A stretch of DNA of 42,649 bases. Source: Ignavibacteria bacterium. Lineage in GTDB: Bacteria > Bacteroidota > Ignavibacteria > UBA10030 > F1-140-MAGs086. The notes under the pieces are model-generated. The model saw only the letters and a list, made by a program, of their open reading frames with translations, was not told where the DNA came from and did no database searches. Position numbers and translations under genes: made by a program. Positions 7,214 to 16,286 of the stretch are shown here, in pieces. The number at the start of each line of letters is the position of its first letter. Within the stretch, counting starts at the first letter, position 1. The DNA lies in the NCBI GenBank assembly GCA_016873775.1, contig VGWC01000013.1, positions 1-42,649 on the forward strand, in the 5' to 3' direction.

Positions 7214-9469
7214 ATGAACAAACTCTTTTTATTCATCTCATTTCTTTTCGTCTCATATTGTTCTTTGGCTGAAAACAGAGTTCAGGTTTCACTAAAGAAA
7301 AAATTTAATTTTCCTGAAGTATCCATTCACGACATACAGTTTGTTCATCGTGATTCGTTACGTATTGCAGATTCATTGCAAAACAGTAACCCATCACGAT
7401 GGACTCTGCAAGTAAGTCCGTATTTAGGAGATACAATCACTGTAACTGCGTTGTGCGTAATTCCTTCCAAAGTTATTACATACACTGCGGCGGGCTTTAC
7501 TATGCTTCTTGGTGATACATCTGGTACGGGAATTTCAAAACCATGGCACGGTTTGTTAGTGCGTATAAGTACAGCTGATTCTTCGCAGGCAATTCTTGAC
7601 GGATTTCTCAATGTTCAACGCGGAGACATTGTAAAAATGACGGGATTGATATCAGAATTTCCAACAAACAGTATGAACAGTACAACACAATTTCAACCGA
7701 TTCCGGGAATTCCTGTTGAAATAGTTGGAAGTGGCGATGTGCCTGATGAACATTTGATAACTGTTGATTCTATTTATGTTGGATTATTTCCGAATGGAAA
7801 AGTAAAATACAGTTCTGCTGAACAATTTGAAGGAGTACAAGTAAAAATTGTAAATACCATCGTTAATGCCATCGTGAACGCATCTCGTGGAACATTTGCC
7901 GTTGTTGATGCTTCAAGCAACAATATTTCCGAATACGATATTTCACATTTCTTTACTCTTGGGCACGGAAATCCGGTAATTCCCGGTGATTCTGTCTACA
8001 TTCAACAACTATGGCCGAAAATACAAGTAGGAACTTTGATTGATACTATTCGTGGAACTATTTCATCCGCTTCCGGTCAAGAAAACCAACGAGGATATAG
8101 AATTTGTCCTCTTCTTCCAGGCGATGTTGTTATTGGCGTACGAAAAATTCAAGTGTACTCTCATCGTCGTTATCCGGTAATCGTTACTCCCGACAGTAGC
8201 GCACGTATTACTTGTATTGTGAAAGAAGGAGATAACGCAATAAATTCTGTTCAATTATTGTACAGAACAAATAATAACGCGTTTCAATCACTTTCAATGG
8301 TAGCAACGAGCGGCGATACAATCTACGAAGCAACGATTCCGCAACTTGCAAATAATTCATACGTTAATTATTTTATCAAAGCAACGGATGATGAAAATTA
8401 TGTTACGATTCTTTCAAGTTCTGCATCCGATGGTTCGCAAAACGATACATCTAAAGGATTTTTCTTTTATACCGTTTTGAATCGGGCGTTATCTATTTAT
8501 GATGTTCAATATACTCCATTTCTCAACGGAAGAAGCGCATATCTTGGGGCAATTACCAGTGTTTCGGGTTACGTAACAGCAGATACTGCGTATATGATGC
8601 TTTCCCCGCGAACTACGGGAGGAACAAGCGCATGGTATTTGCAAGATAGTTCTTCTGCGTGGAATGGAATCTGGATAGTTGGTCCCGAATCGCTTCTTGC
8701 GCCGATGAAAAATAACGACAACGTAACCGTAACCGGCTCCATTCAGGAAAGCAATAACGTAACGCGAATTGCAAGCGTATCTTCCGTGACAATCAATTCG
8801 AACGGAAATCCGAAACGTATTCCGATAAAATTGAAAACAGGAAGATTTGGTCCATCTGTTGGAAATGGAAATCAAAATGCAGAACCGTATGAAGGCGTAT
8901 TAGTGAAATTCGATTCTGTTACTGTTACCAGTGTGAATCCAACGTTTGCGGATGTAACCGAGTATGAAGTTGATGACGGCACAGGTCCGCTACTCATCCG
9001 TCGCGACGGAAGAAACACTTATTCGAACATTCCCGGAGATGATACGTTGTACGGATATACAGTTTTACACGTTGGAAGTAAAATCGGTACACTTTTGGGT
9101 CTTGTATATTTCGGAAATAATCGTTATAAGTTAGCTCCTCGAACCAATTCCGATTTTATGAATGTTCAAGTTGGCGTTATTGAACGACAAGGAGAAAATA
9201 TCCCAAAAGAATTTTCACTCAAGCAAAATTATCCGAATCCGTTTAACCCTTCAACAAATTTTGAATTTTCGCTTTCCACTTCACAATTTGTAAAGTTGAA
9301 AATTTTCGATGTGCTTGGAAGAGAAATGGCAACCGTTGTCAATGAAAATTTAAATGCAGGAACGTACAACGTTCACTATGATGCATCGCAACTTCCGAGC
9401 GGTGTATATTTCTATCGTTTGTCCGCAGGAACATTTTCGGATGTGAAGAAAATGATAGTGCTTAAATAA
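7214..9469 (+). CDS. secreted protein with repeated OB-like modules and a type IX (Por) sorting domain
   Basis: A 751-residue protein with a clear signal peptide (MNKLFLFISFLFVSYCSLAE). Two similar regions, about residues 60-310 and 420-650, each carry segments of the type 'YEGV.VK...V', 'VDDGTG.L' and 'GD.V...G', resembling the OB-fold-like domains of secreted nuclease-associated proteins (DUF5689-like). No nuclease catalytic domain is visible. An Ig-like stretch (RYPVIVTPDSSARITCIVKE) separates them. The last 85 residues are a textbook sorting domain: FSLKQNYPNPFNPSTNFEFS, KLKIFDVLGREM, LPSGVYFYRLSAG, KKMIVLK. Type IX export to the surface is the likely fate. It lies in the same operon as a PorV-like protein, which fits. 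Confidence 0.87.
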   Translation: MNKLFLFISFLFVSYCSLAENRVQVSLKKKFNFPEVSIHDIQFVHRDSLRIADSLQNSNPSRWTLQVSPYLGDTITVTALCVIPSKVITYTAAGFTMLLGDTSGTGISKPWHGLLVRISTADSSQAILDGFLNVQRGDIVKMTGLISEFPTNSMNSTTQFQPIPGIPVEIVGSGDVPDEHLITVDSIYVGLFPNGKVKYSSAEQFEGVQVKIVNTIVNAIVNASRGTFAVVDASSNNISEYDISHFFTLGHGNPVIPGDSVYIQQLWPKIQVGTLIDTIRGTISSASGQENQRGYRICPLLPGDVVIGVRKIQVYSHRRYPVIVTPDSSARITCIVKEGDNAINSVQLLYRTNNNAFQSLSMVATSGDTIYEATIPQLANNSYVNYFIKATDDENYVTILSSSASDGSQNDTSKGFFFYTVLNRALSIYDVQYTPFLNGRSAYLGAITSVSGYVTADTAYMMLSPRTTGGTSAWYLQDSSSAWNGIWIVGPESLLAPMKNNDNVTVTGSIQESNNVTRIASVSSVTINSNGNPKRIPIKLKTGRFGPSVGNGNQNAEPYEGVLVKFDSVTVTSVNPTFADVTEYEVDDGTGPLLIRRDGRNTYSNIPGDDTLYGYTVLHVGSKIGTLLGLVYFGNNRYKLAPRTNSDFMNVQVGVIERQGENIPKEFSLKQNYPNPFNPSTNFEFSLSTSQFVKLKIFDVLGREMATVVNENLNAGTYNVHYDASQLPSGVYFYRLSAGTFSDVKKMIVLK

Positions 9470-9480
9470 ATTATCGAGTG

Positions 9481-11127
9481 ATGAGATATTTTCAAATACT
9501 CTTAATCGTTGTTTTCGCGATTGCGGGATGTAAAAAATCTCCAACAGATAGCGAAATGAAAAACAGTAAACCACAAGCATTTCTTTGGATATTTCCGAAT
9601 AATCCGGATTCACTTGCATTGGGAATTTCCAAACAACATATACATTGGTGGGGAGAGGACAAAGATGGATACGTTGTTGGTTTTCTCGTAGGAATAGGTA
9701 AAAGCGAAACTTCCGTAGAATGGATATTTAAAATTAGAAACGATTCCGTTATTTCTTTTCCGTTATTAACCGTACAAGATACATTTCTTGTTTTTGTAAA
9801 AGCCATTGACAATCATTTCCGCGAAAAAATAAATGATGGAACAAATATTGCGCTTGCTGCATCTCATCCTTTTATTGATTACGAAAACGACGGTGTATTC
9901 AACAATAACGATAGAACACTTCCAACGCTGCAAAATGCGTTAGGAGCAACAGCAAAGCAAAAGTTTCCTATCAAAAACACTCCGCCAACGGTGAAGTTTG
10001 AAATAAATTCATCCAATGTTACCGTTCAACCGTCGGAGACTTCATTCACCGTAGTAACATTCGCTTGGAGAGGAAACGATAATGATGGCGATAACACCAT
10101 CACGAAGTACGAAATTGCATTGAATGATACTGCAACAAATAATTGGGTTTCGATTGACAGTACGGTGAATATGATTACGTTGTTTGTACCGCGCGCTGTT
10201 TCTGACATTGCAACGGGTTCAGTAACGGCTGATGTTATGAAAGGTACTTATGGCAACACAAGGAAAATCGGAGAGGCACACGGATTGCGATTGAACGATA
10301 CGAATCGGATTTTTCTTCGCGTGAAAGATATTGCAGAAGATTACAGTCCAATCGTTTCGCTTCCAGATTCAGGATTTCTTTGGTATGTCAAAAAACCTAA
10401 AAGCAAATTGTTAGTCATTGAAGATTACGTTGCTTCTTCAGGACCAAATTCACCGGATTCCGTTCTTTTGTTTTACAAAAATATTTTTTCCCAACTTGCA
10501 GATTCGATAGGCGATTCGGTGCGCGTGTTTGATTTCCTCAGTTTAAGAAGAAACGACGGCGCTTTCATTCCGTTTCATTTAGACCCTGCATTGATACTCA
10601 CGTTACAACAGTTCAATTTTGTTTTTTGGTATGCGGGACAAGAGCCGAGTTGGAGCGTTGCATCAAATCCGTTGTTTCAATATGCCGTTGATCCGGCTAC
10701 CAATGGAAAAGTCTTATTTTCTACAGCGTTTCAATTTTCAATTGCAGACCCTCGTGGTTCTATTGTAAGTTTTGCACCGATTGAAGCAGTAAGTTTATCT
10801 GATGACAGCACAGCAACACGCGCGTATGCAGATACAACTGTTTCCAACATCAGTACAATATTGAATTTTCCTCCGTTGCAGTTCAAGCAAAATCCATCAA
10901 TTCATTCATTATTCTTTTATCGAAATTTATATCCTCGCTCTACTGCTACGCCAATTTATAAAATTGATTCCATTGTTTCGAAAACGCATAGAAAATTTTC
11001 TCCTACCGTAGGAGTCATTGACGCAAACAATCGTTTTGTTTTTATGGGAGTTCCTTTGCATTTATTGAATGGCAATGGAAATCTTCCGTCGTTTTTCAAC
11101 ACAGTATTTGGGAATATTTTTAAGTAA
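9481..11127 (+). CDS. surface lipoprotein with calcium-loop motif
   Basis: A lipoprotein of about 548 residues. The N-terminus MRYFQILLIVVFAIAGCKKS has a lipobox (AIAGC) with an acylation cysteine near residue 17. The ATG at 9481 is chosen over the GTG immediately before it. Residues 133-144 (DYENDGVFNNND, 9877-9912) fit an EF-hand/dockerin calcium loop. A fibronectin-like region follows, then from about residue 310 (SKLLVIEDYVASSG) an alpha/beta region with the style of a ThuA/glutamine-amidotransferase-like fold, but I see no catalytic triad. It ends three bases before the TonB-dependent receptor gene, so it may be a surface partner of that receptor, but the SusD fold is not evident. Function unknown. 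Confidence 0.78.
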   Translation: MRYFQILLIVVFAIAGCKKSPTDSEMKNSKPQAFLWIFPNNPDSLALGISKQHIHWWGEDKDGYVVGFLVGIGKSETSVEWIFKIRNDSVISFPLLTVQDTFLVFVKAIDNHFREKINDGTNIALAASHPFIDYENDGVFNNNDRTLPTLQNALGATAKQKFPIKNTPPTVKFEINSSNVTVQPSETSFTVVTFAWRGNDNDGDNTITKYEIALNDTATNNWVSIDSTVNMITLFVPRAVSDIATGSVTADVMKGTYGNTRKIGEAHGLRLNDTNRIFLRVKDIAEDYSPIVSLPDSGFLWYVKKPKSKLLVIEDYVASSGPNSPDSVLLFYKNIFSQLADSIGDSVRVFDFLSLRRNDGAFIPFHLDPALILTLQQFNFVFWYAGQEPSWSVASNPLFQYAVDPATNGKVLFSTAFQFSIADPRGSIVSFAPIEAVSLSDDSTATRAYADTTVSNISTILNFPPLQFKQNPSIHSLFFYRNLYPRSTATPIYKIDSIVSKTHRKFSPTVGVIDANNRFVFMGVPLHLLNGNGNLPSFFNTVFGNIFK

Positions 11128-11130
11128 AAA

Positions 11131-13998
11131 ATGATACGAATATTTTTTGTCGTCTTCACCCATTTCTGTTTCCAGTATTTTGTCTTCTCGCAAACGAAAG
11201 GAAATATTTCCGGAAAGATAACGGATAAAAAAACGAATGAGCCGCTTCCCAGCGTTAATGTGTTGATAAAAGGAACATATTACGGCGCATCATCGGATTT
11301 TGATGGGAACTATAAAATTCAAAACATCAATCCGGGAACGTATGTCATTACGGCAACACTTCTCGGGTATGCACAGAAAACATTTTCCGCAGTAAAAGTT
11401 GAAGAAGGTAAAACGACTGCACTTGATATCAAACTCGAAGAAACTTCACTAACGATTGATCAAGAAGTTGTTATCGTAGGAGAGAAGCCGTTATTTAATA
11501 TCGAAGAAACATCGAGTAGAAGAGCAACGGCAAGCGAGGATTTGAAAGCCGCCGCTATTCAGCGAGTGGAAGATGCAGTTGCATTGCAAGTTGGAGTTAC
11601 ACAAAGCGATAATGAAATTCATATTCGCGGAGGAAGAACGTATGAAAATGCGTATCTCATCAACGGCGTTTCTGTTCAAGACCCGCTCGCTGGCTCTGGA
11701 TTTGGATTACAACTTGGTTCCGACGCAATGAAAGAAGTGGAAGTTCTAACGGGCGGATATAACGCAGAGTACGGTCAAACAACTTCCGGCGTTGTCATTG
11801 TAAAAACAAAAGAAGGAACGGAAAATTATTCCGGAAGTATCAGTTATCGCAGAGACCATTTTGGGTTCAATGATAATTCACGTTCAAATTTCAATCAAGA
11901 TGTTATGTCAGCAAATATCAGCGGTCCGTTTGGTCCCTTACTTTTTTTTGCAACGTTTGATGGAAATTTTTCAGATGATTACACACGTTGGATGCAACAA
12001 ACGGAATATGGAAGACCCAGTGGATATTTTGTAAGCGCACCGCAAGGATTACATTCAACAATATTTTATGGAAATACCTTTGCTCCACGACAAAATAATC
12101 GTGTTTCGTGGCTCACGAATTTTTCTTTCAAGCCATCATCTACTGCGAAACTTTTGCTTTCATTAACACAATCTGCTACGATAAACCAAAACACAAAAAC
12201 AATTCAAGCAACGTTAGAACGCGTAGAGCCAAATCCTGGTTTTCAATATGTTTTTCGAAATATTCCCGATAGTGCCGCAACGTTTACTTCTGTCAATAAT
12301 TTTTACTCATTGCAGTTCACGAATACAATTAGTCCGAAAACATTTTACGAATTGCAATTCAGTTTATACACCGCACACGTACGCGGCGATAATAACGGTC
12401 AAGACAAAAATGGAGACGGAATTGTTGATTGGAATGATTATGCAGAGCCACAAGATTTTGTAACGTTTCCGATTGACACATTTCGCACTTCACCTGAAAC
12501 GTTGCGAGTAATTCCCGGCGATGGATTTTATGATATTGGAAGTCCTTCGATGTGGCGCGACCATTTCTTCCGCGAATATACACTGAAAGGCGACGTAACG
12601 CATCACTTTTCAGAAAACAATAAATTGAAAACCGGAATTGAATCGAAGTTTCAGGAAATTCAATACATTGATATTTCGCAACCGTGGATAAAAAAACTTG
12701 GTATTGACAACGATAAATATATTGTGTACCCAGCAATGGGTGCGATATATGTACAAAATAGTCTTTCTATTTCTGGTATGATTCTCAACAGCGGATTACG
12801 ATTAGATTATTGGTTTCCCGGAAAATATGTTGACGATGCTGCAGCAAGTTCGCAAAAAACGCTTGTTGCTCCGTACGTGCGTCAGCAGTATTTTAATGAG
12901 ACGTTTTCAGGATTCGATTTTAGTTGGAACAATGGTTTTCGTTCTGCGAACAGAAAATGGAAAGCGCGATTAAGTCCCCGACTTGGTATTTCGCATCCGA
13001 TATCAGATAATCAATCATTGTTTTTTTCATACGGACATTCATCCAAACTTCCGCGTCCACAATTTGTTTATTCAAAATTAAAAGCAACTTCTGCAAAATC
13101 TTCTTCGCAAACAATTGGAAATCCGAATTTAAATCCGGAAACAACAGTTTCGTACGAACTCGGCATTCGTTATCAAATTACCGAAAATGACGTGCTATCG
13201 GTTACAACGTATTACAAAGATATTTTCGATTACGTTTCGTCCGTTTCGTTTCAATTCCGCGGACCAAGAGCGAAAGGAAACTACAACACATATATCAATC
13301 AGGATTACGCGCGAAACCGCGGAGTAGAAATTGAATATATAAAACGGATAGGGACTTGGTTTCGAGGAACATTCTCAGGTTCGTATGCATTAAGCACGGG
13401 AAAAAGTTCGAGCGCCACGGAACAAATTTTTGGCACAGAAGAAACGCGGAGAGAAACCGTTACTGAAAATTTTATGAATTGGGACCGTCCGTTGCAATTT
13501 TCGGCACACTTAAATTTCACCGTTCAAAAAAACAAACCTCTGTTTGAAATGAAAGGAATACTGGAAGATATCAATGTATTCACTAAAATATTTTTTCAAT
13601 CGGGAAAGCGTTATTCACCGTGGATTTTTGCAGGGATAGATTCTATCAATTATGAACCATCAAGAAATATTTATCGAGATGAACCGAAAAATTATTTAAG
13701 CGGCATTGGCGAATACTGGTTTTATATTGATATGAATATTGAAAAAGCAATAGAGATGGGTTTTGGTAAATTAGTACTTGCTTTGGAAATACAAAACGTA
13801 CTGAACAATTCTAATTCTCAAATAATCAATCCCGTTACAGGACGTGCATACGAATACGGCGATGATGTCCCACTTTCCAATTCGTGGAATGACCCTCGAT
13901 GGCCGGATTTGACAAAACCGATTTCACCGTTTCCATTCAATCCTGCGCGATATCTGAATCCACGAACATTTCGACTTGCTATCTCGTGGAGATTTTAA
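11131..13998 (+). CDS. TonB-dependent outer-membrane receptor with carboxypeptidase-regulatory-like domain
   Basis: A 955-residue outer-membrane receptor. It has a signal peptide (residues 1-21), a carboxypeptidase D regulatory-like domain (GNISGKITDKKTNEPLPSVN to about residue 110), a plug domain (IHIRGGRTYENAYLINGVSV; EVEVLTGGYNAEYGQTTSGVV), and a long beta-barrel whose last strand is FRLAISWRF, ending in aromatic phenylalanine. This is the SusC-type architecture common in Bacteroidota. A perfect EF-hand-like loop (DKNGDGIVDWND, 12403-12438) lies in a predicted extracellular loop. The substrate is unknown; no TonB box is obvious. Gaps of 3 bases before and 2 bases after show strong operon membership. 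Confidence 0.92.
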   Translation: MIRIFFVVFTHFCFQYFVFSQTKGNISGKITDKKTNEPLPSVNVLIKGTYYGASSDFDGNYKIQNINPGTYVITATLLGYAQKTFSAVKVEEGKTTALDIKLEETSLTIDQEVVIVGEKPLFNIEETSSRRATASEDLKAAAIQRVEDAVALQVGVTQSDNEIHIRGGRTYENAYLINGVSVQDPLAGSGFGLQLGSDAMKEVEVLTGGYNAEYGQTTSGVVIVKTKEGTENYSGSISYRRDHFGFNDNSRSNFNQDVMSANISGPFGPLLFFATFDGNFSDDYTRWMQQTEYGRPSGYFVSAPQGLHSTIFYGNTFAPRQNNRVSWLTNFSFKPSSTAKLLLSLTQSATINQNTKTIQATLERVEPNPGFQYVFRNIPDSAATFTSVNNFYSLQFTNTISPKTFYELQFSLYTAHVRGDNNGQDKNGDGIVDWNDYAEPQDFVTFPIDTFRTSPETLRVIPGDGFYDIGSPSMWRDHFFREYTLKGDVTHHFSENNKLKTGIESKFQEIQYIDISQPWIKKLGIDNDKYIVYPAMGAIYVQNSLSISGMILNSGLRLDYWFPGKYVDDAAASSQKTLVAPYVRQQYFNETFSGFDFSWNNGFRSANRKWKARLSPRLGISHPISDNQSLFFSYGHSSKLPRPQFVYSKLKATSAKSSSQTIGNPNLNPETTVSYELGIRYQITENDVLSVTTYYKDIFDYVSSVSFQFRGPRAKGNYNTYINQDYARNRGVEIEYIKRIGTWFRGTFSGSYALSTGKSSSATEQIFGTEETRRETVTENFMNWDRPLQFSAHLNFTVQKNKPLFEMKGILEDINVFTKIFFQSGKRYSPWIFAGIDSINYEPSRNIYRDEPKNYLSGIGEYWFYIDMNIEKAIEMGFGKLVLALEIQNVLNNSNSQIINPVTGRAYEYGDDVPLSNSWNDPRWPDLTKPISPFPFNPARYLNPRTFRLAISWRF

Positions 13999-14000
13999 AC

Positions 14001-15050
14001 GTGAAAACTATGGTGAATAAAATTCTGGTGCATCAATTTTTTACAAAAATATTTTTTTGCGTCGCTTTCTTTTTTTCAAGTGTTCAAACATTACATTCGC
14101 AACTCGTTCCGAATCTTGGTGGACAACGAGCAGGAATTTCTGTATATCAATTTTTGAAAATCGGTGCGGGAGGAAGAGGTACGGCAATGGGAGAATCGTT
14201 CACTGCAGTTGTCAATGACGCATCTGCACTTTATTGGAATCCAGCTGCAATTACAAATTTTGAGTATAATCAAATTATTGTTTCTCACACGCAATGGTTT
14301 GTTGATATTCAGCACGAATTTCTTGGAGGCGTGTATCATCTCTCTGCTGCTGATGCAATCGGAGTTTCCTTCACTTCGCTTCATTTGGACGATATGCTGC
14401 AAACAACAGAAACGCAACCATTCGGAACTGGAAGATATTTTACTTTCGGCGATATTGCAATAGCAGGAACGTATGCAAGGAAAATGACTGAGCAATTTTC
14501 CTTTGGTGTCTCTTTGAAATATGTTGAAGAAACGTTGGATATGCTTAAGATGCGAAGTATGCTTGTTGATGTCGGAACATATTATTATACCGGAATCGGA
14601 ACAAGCAGATTTGCAGTAGTGGTTACGAATTTTGGAAACAATGCAACTCCAACAGGAACAGTAGAACTTCTTGATGGAAAAAAAATACAATCATTTCAGT
14701 CATTTTCGCCGCCAACGCTTTTCAAGATGGGATTTGCATTTGAACCATATCAAAGCGAATTTCAACGCATAACAACATCGGCGCAAATCAATCATCCCAA
14801 TGATAATGCAGAAAATTTGCGCGTCGGTATTGAATACGAATGGAATAAAACATTATTTCTACGCGGAGGCATAAAACGTACGTTTGGTCAAGAACTCTTC
14901 GGCGAAGATGAAACGAGCGCAGAATATTTTTCCCTCGGAGCAGGTTTTTATATCCCTCTTTCGTTCACCGATATAAATGTTGACTATTCATTCGCGCATT
15001 TCCAACGATTAGGAGGAGCGCATCGCATTTCTTTAAGTATTGCACAGTAA
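14001..15050 (+). CDS. PorV/PorQ-like outer-membrane protein
   Basis: About 349 residues with a signal peptide ending near FFSSVQTLHSQ. The segment SVYQFLKIGAGGRGTAMGES followed by NDASALYWNPAAI is the hallmark of the PorV/PorQ (FadL-like barrel) family, whose PorV member shuttles type IX cargo at the outer membrane. The remainder is alternating beta strands ending in RISLSIAQ. A GTG at 14001 is preferred because GGAG (13988-13991) lies nine bases upstream; the ATG at 14010 is the alternative. The frame stays open further upstream, inside the receptor gene, but that N-terminus is not convincing. A PorV-like gene next to cargo-like genes suggests dedicated secretion or display of these products. 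A conserved family protein of unknown specific role is the fallback. Confidence 0.84.
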   Translation: MKTMVNKILVHQFFTKIFFCVAFFFSSVQTLHSQLVPNLGGQRAGISVYQFLKIGAGGRGTAMGESFTAVVNDASALYWNPAAITNFEYNQIIVSHTQWFVDIQHEFLGGVYHLSAADAIGVSFTSLHLDDMLQTTETQPFGTGRYFTFGDIAIAGTYARKMTEQFSFGVSLKYVEETLDMLKMRSMLVDVGTYYYTGIGTSRFAVVVTNFGNNATPTGTVELLDGKKIQSFQSFSPPTLFKMGFAFEPYQSEFQRITTSAQINHPNDNAENLRVGIEYEWNKTLFLRGGIKRTFGQELFGEDETSAEYFSLGAGFYIPLSFTDINVDYSFAHFQRLGGAHRISLSIAQ

Positions 15051-15059
15051 CTATTTCCA

Positions 15060-16166
15060 ATGAAGAATACGTTCATTAATCGTCATATAATTTTTGTCGT
15101 TTCAATTTTCGTTGCTTTGATAATACTTACGAGTTGCGAAAAAAAATTCGATTTTTCAACGCTTCCGCTTGACGAAAATATTTCTGTCAATGAAACATCG
15201 TATGTGGAATTAGCACCGCCATTTTCCGGTTTTCAAAAAATTTCTTCGATTGCAATTGGAGGCGACCAAATGTTATATGTCGCTGATTACAATTCAAATA
15301 AAATTTTTCAACTTAACGTTGCCGGAATTGTTTTAGGTGAACTCTATTTCAATGATTCTATTGCATTTCATCCATCGGCAATTGTACAGGATTCGCGTCT
15401 CGATTTGCTTTTCTGTGGAGAAACGAAAGTACAAAACGATACGATTGCGGCAATTTTCAGAATACAACTTTCTAAATTTGGTTTAAAACTTTCCGAAGTT
15501 ACTACATCGAACATAAAAACAGTTTGGAAAGAACGCGCTAAGCCTGCTCGACGATTTAAAGGAATTATTGTTGTATCCGATAATCAATACATTGTCGCAC
15601 GTGTTGGTCCCGATAACAGTAGTCCGATAGATCCTGATTCGCGCATTATTTGGTTTCAGAAAAATGATGCAAAAATAAAAGAGATTTCGGATTTGCAAAC
15701 CGGAGTTGGTTCGAGCATAACATTCATCAATAAACCAACGGGAATAATCGGATTTCCATTTTCAAAAAATTTTATTGTTACACAAACACTTGAAGGAGTA
15801 ATTTACGGAGCAGTACTTATGAAATATTCATCTCTTGAAGAACTTTGGATTCCCGGTTTTGACCCTTCGAATCCGTTACAGCGTGTTGATTTTATTCGAC
15901 CGAATCAATTTACAAACGCACGCGGAGGAGCGTACGACGCACATCGCGGTGATGTATTTATCGTAAATGCAACTTCGGATACAAATTCGTACGCAGTTTT
16001 TAAGTTTGATTCGAAAGCAAGGTTCAAAAATGAATCCATCCGACCGAATGATGTTGTTCCAATGCTTACTTCTCCTTCGGGAGCAGCGTTCTATGATAGA
16101 GTTTTGTACGTTGCTCAAGACTCGAGAATATTTCGATTCAAACTTTCCACTGATTTCATTCGATAA
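15060..16166 (+). CDS. lipoprotein with NHL-like beta-propeller
   Basis: A 368-residue lipoprotein. The signal peptide ends with lipobox LTSC (cysteine near residue 26). The mature part looks like a six-bladed NHL/SMP-30-type beta-propeller: FQKISSIAIGGDQMLYVADY, then SNKIFQLN, and later ARGGAYDAHRGDVFIVNATS and SGAAFYDRVLYVAQDSRIFR. Such propellers bind ligands or partners rather than having an obvious fixed activity. It is the last gene of the compact envelope run, nine bases after the PorV-like gene. A 120-base gap to the next gene suggests that gene is transcribed independently. Substrate and role unknown. Confidence 0.78.
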   Translation: MKNTFINRHIIFVVSIFVALIILTSCEKKFDFSTLPLDENISVNETSYVELAPPFSGFQKISSIAIGGDQMLYVADYNSNKIFQLNVAGIVLGELYFNDSIAFHPSAIVQDSRLDLLFCGETKVQNDTIAAIFRIQLSKFGLKLSEVTTSNIKTVWKERAKPARRFKGIIVVSDNQYIVARVGPDNSSPIDPDSRIIWFQKNDAKIKEISDLQTGVGSSITFINKPTGIIGFPFSKNFIVTQTLEGVIYGAVLMKYSSLEELWIPGFDPSNPLQRVDFIRPNQFTNARGGAYDAHRGDVFIVNATSDTNSYAVFKFDSKARFKNESIRPNDVVPMLTSPSGAAFYDRVLYVAQDSRIFRFKLSTDFIR

Positions 16167-16286
16167 AAAAATTTCATTTTTCAAACGATTAGATTTCTTG
16201 TTTTAATCATTCACTCTTATTACATTTATCCCAAGTTTTTTATAAACTATAATTATTCACAAATTCTTTGAAAGGAGTATTCTCGT

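Noticed and set aside
13899-14000. Upstream extension of the PorV-like reading frame into the receptor gene
   Set aside because: It overlaps the receptor end in another frame and gives a poor N-terminus; the signal peptide follows from 14001/14010.
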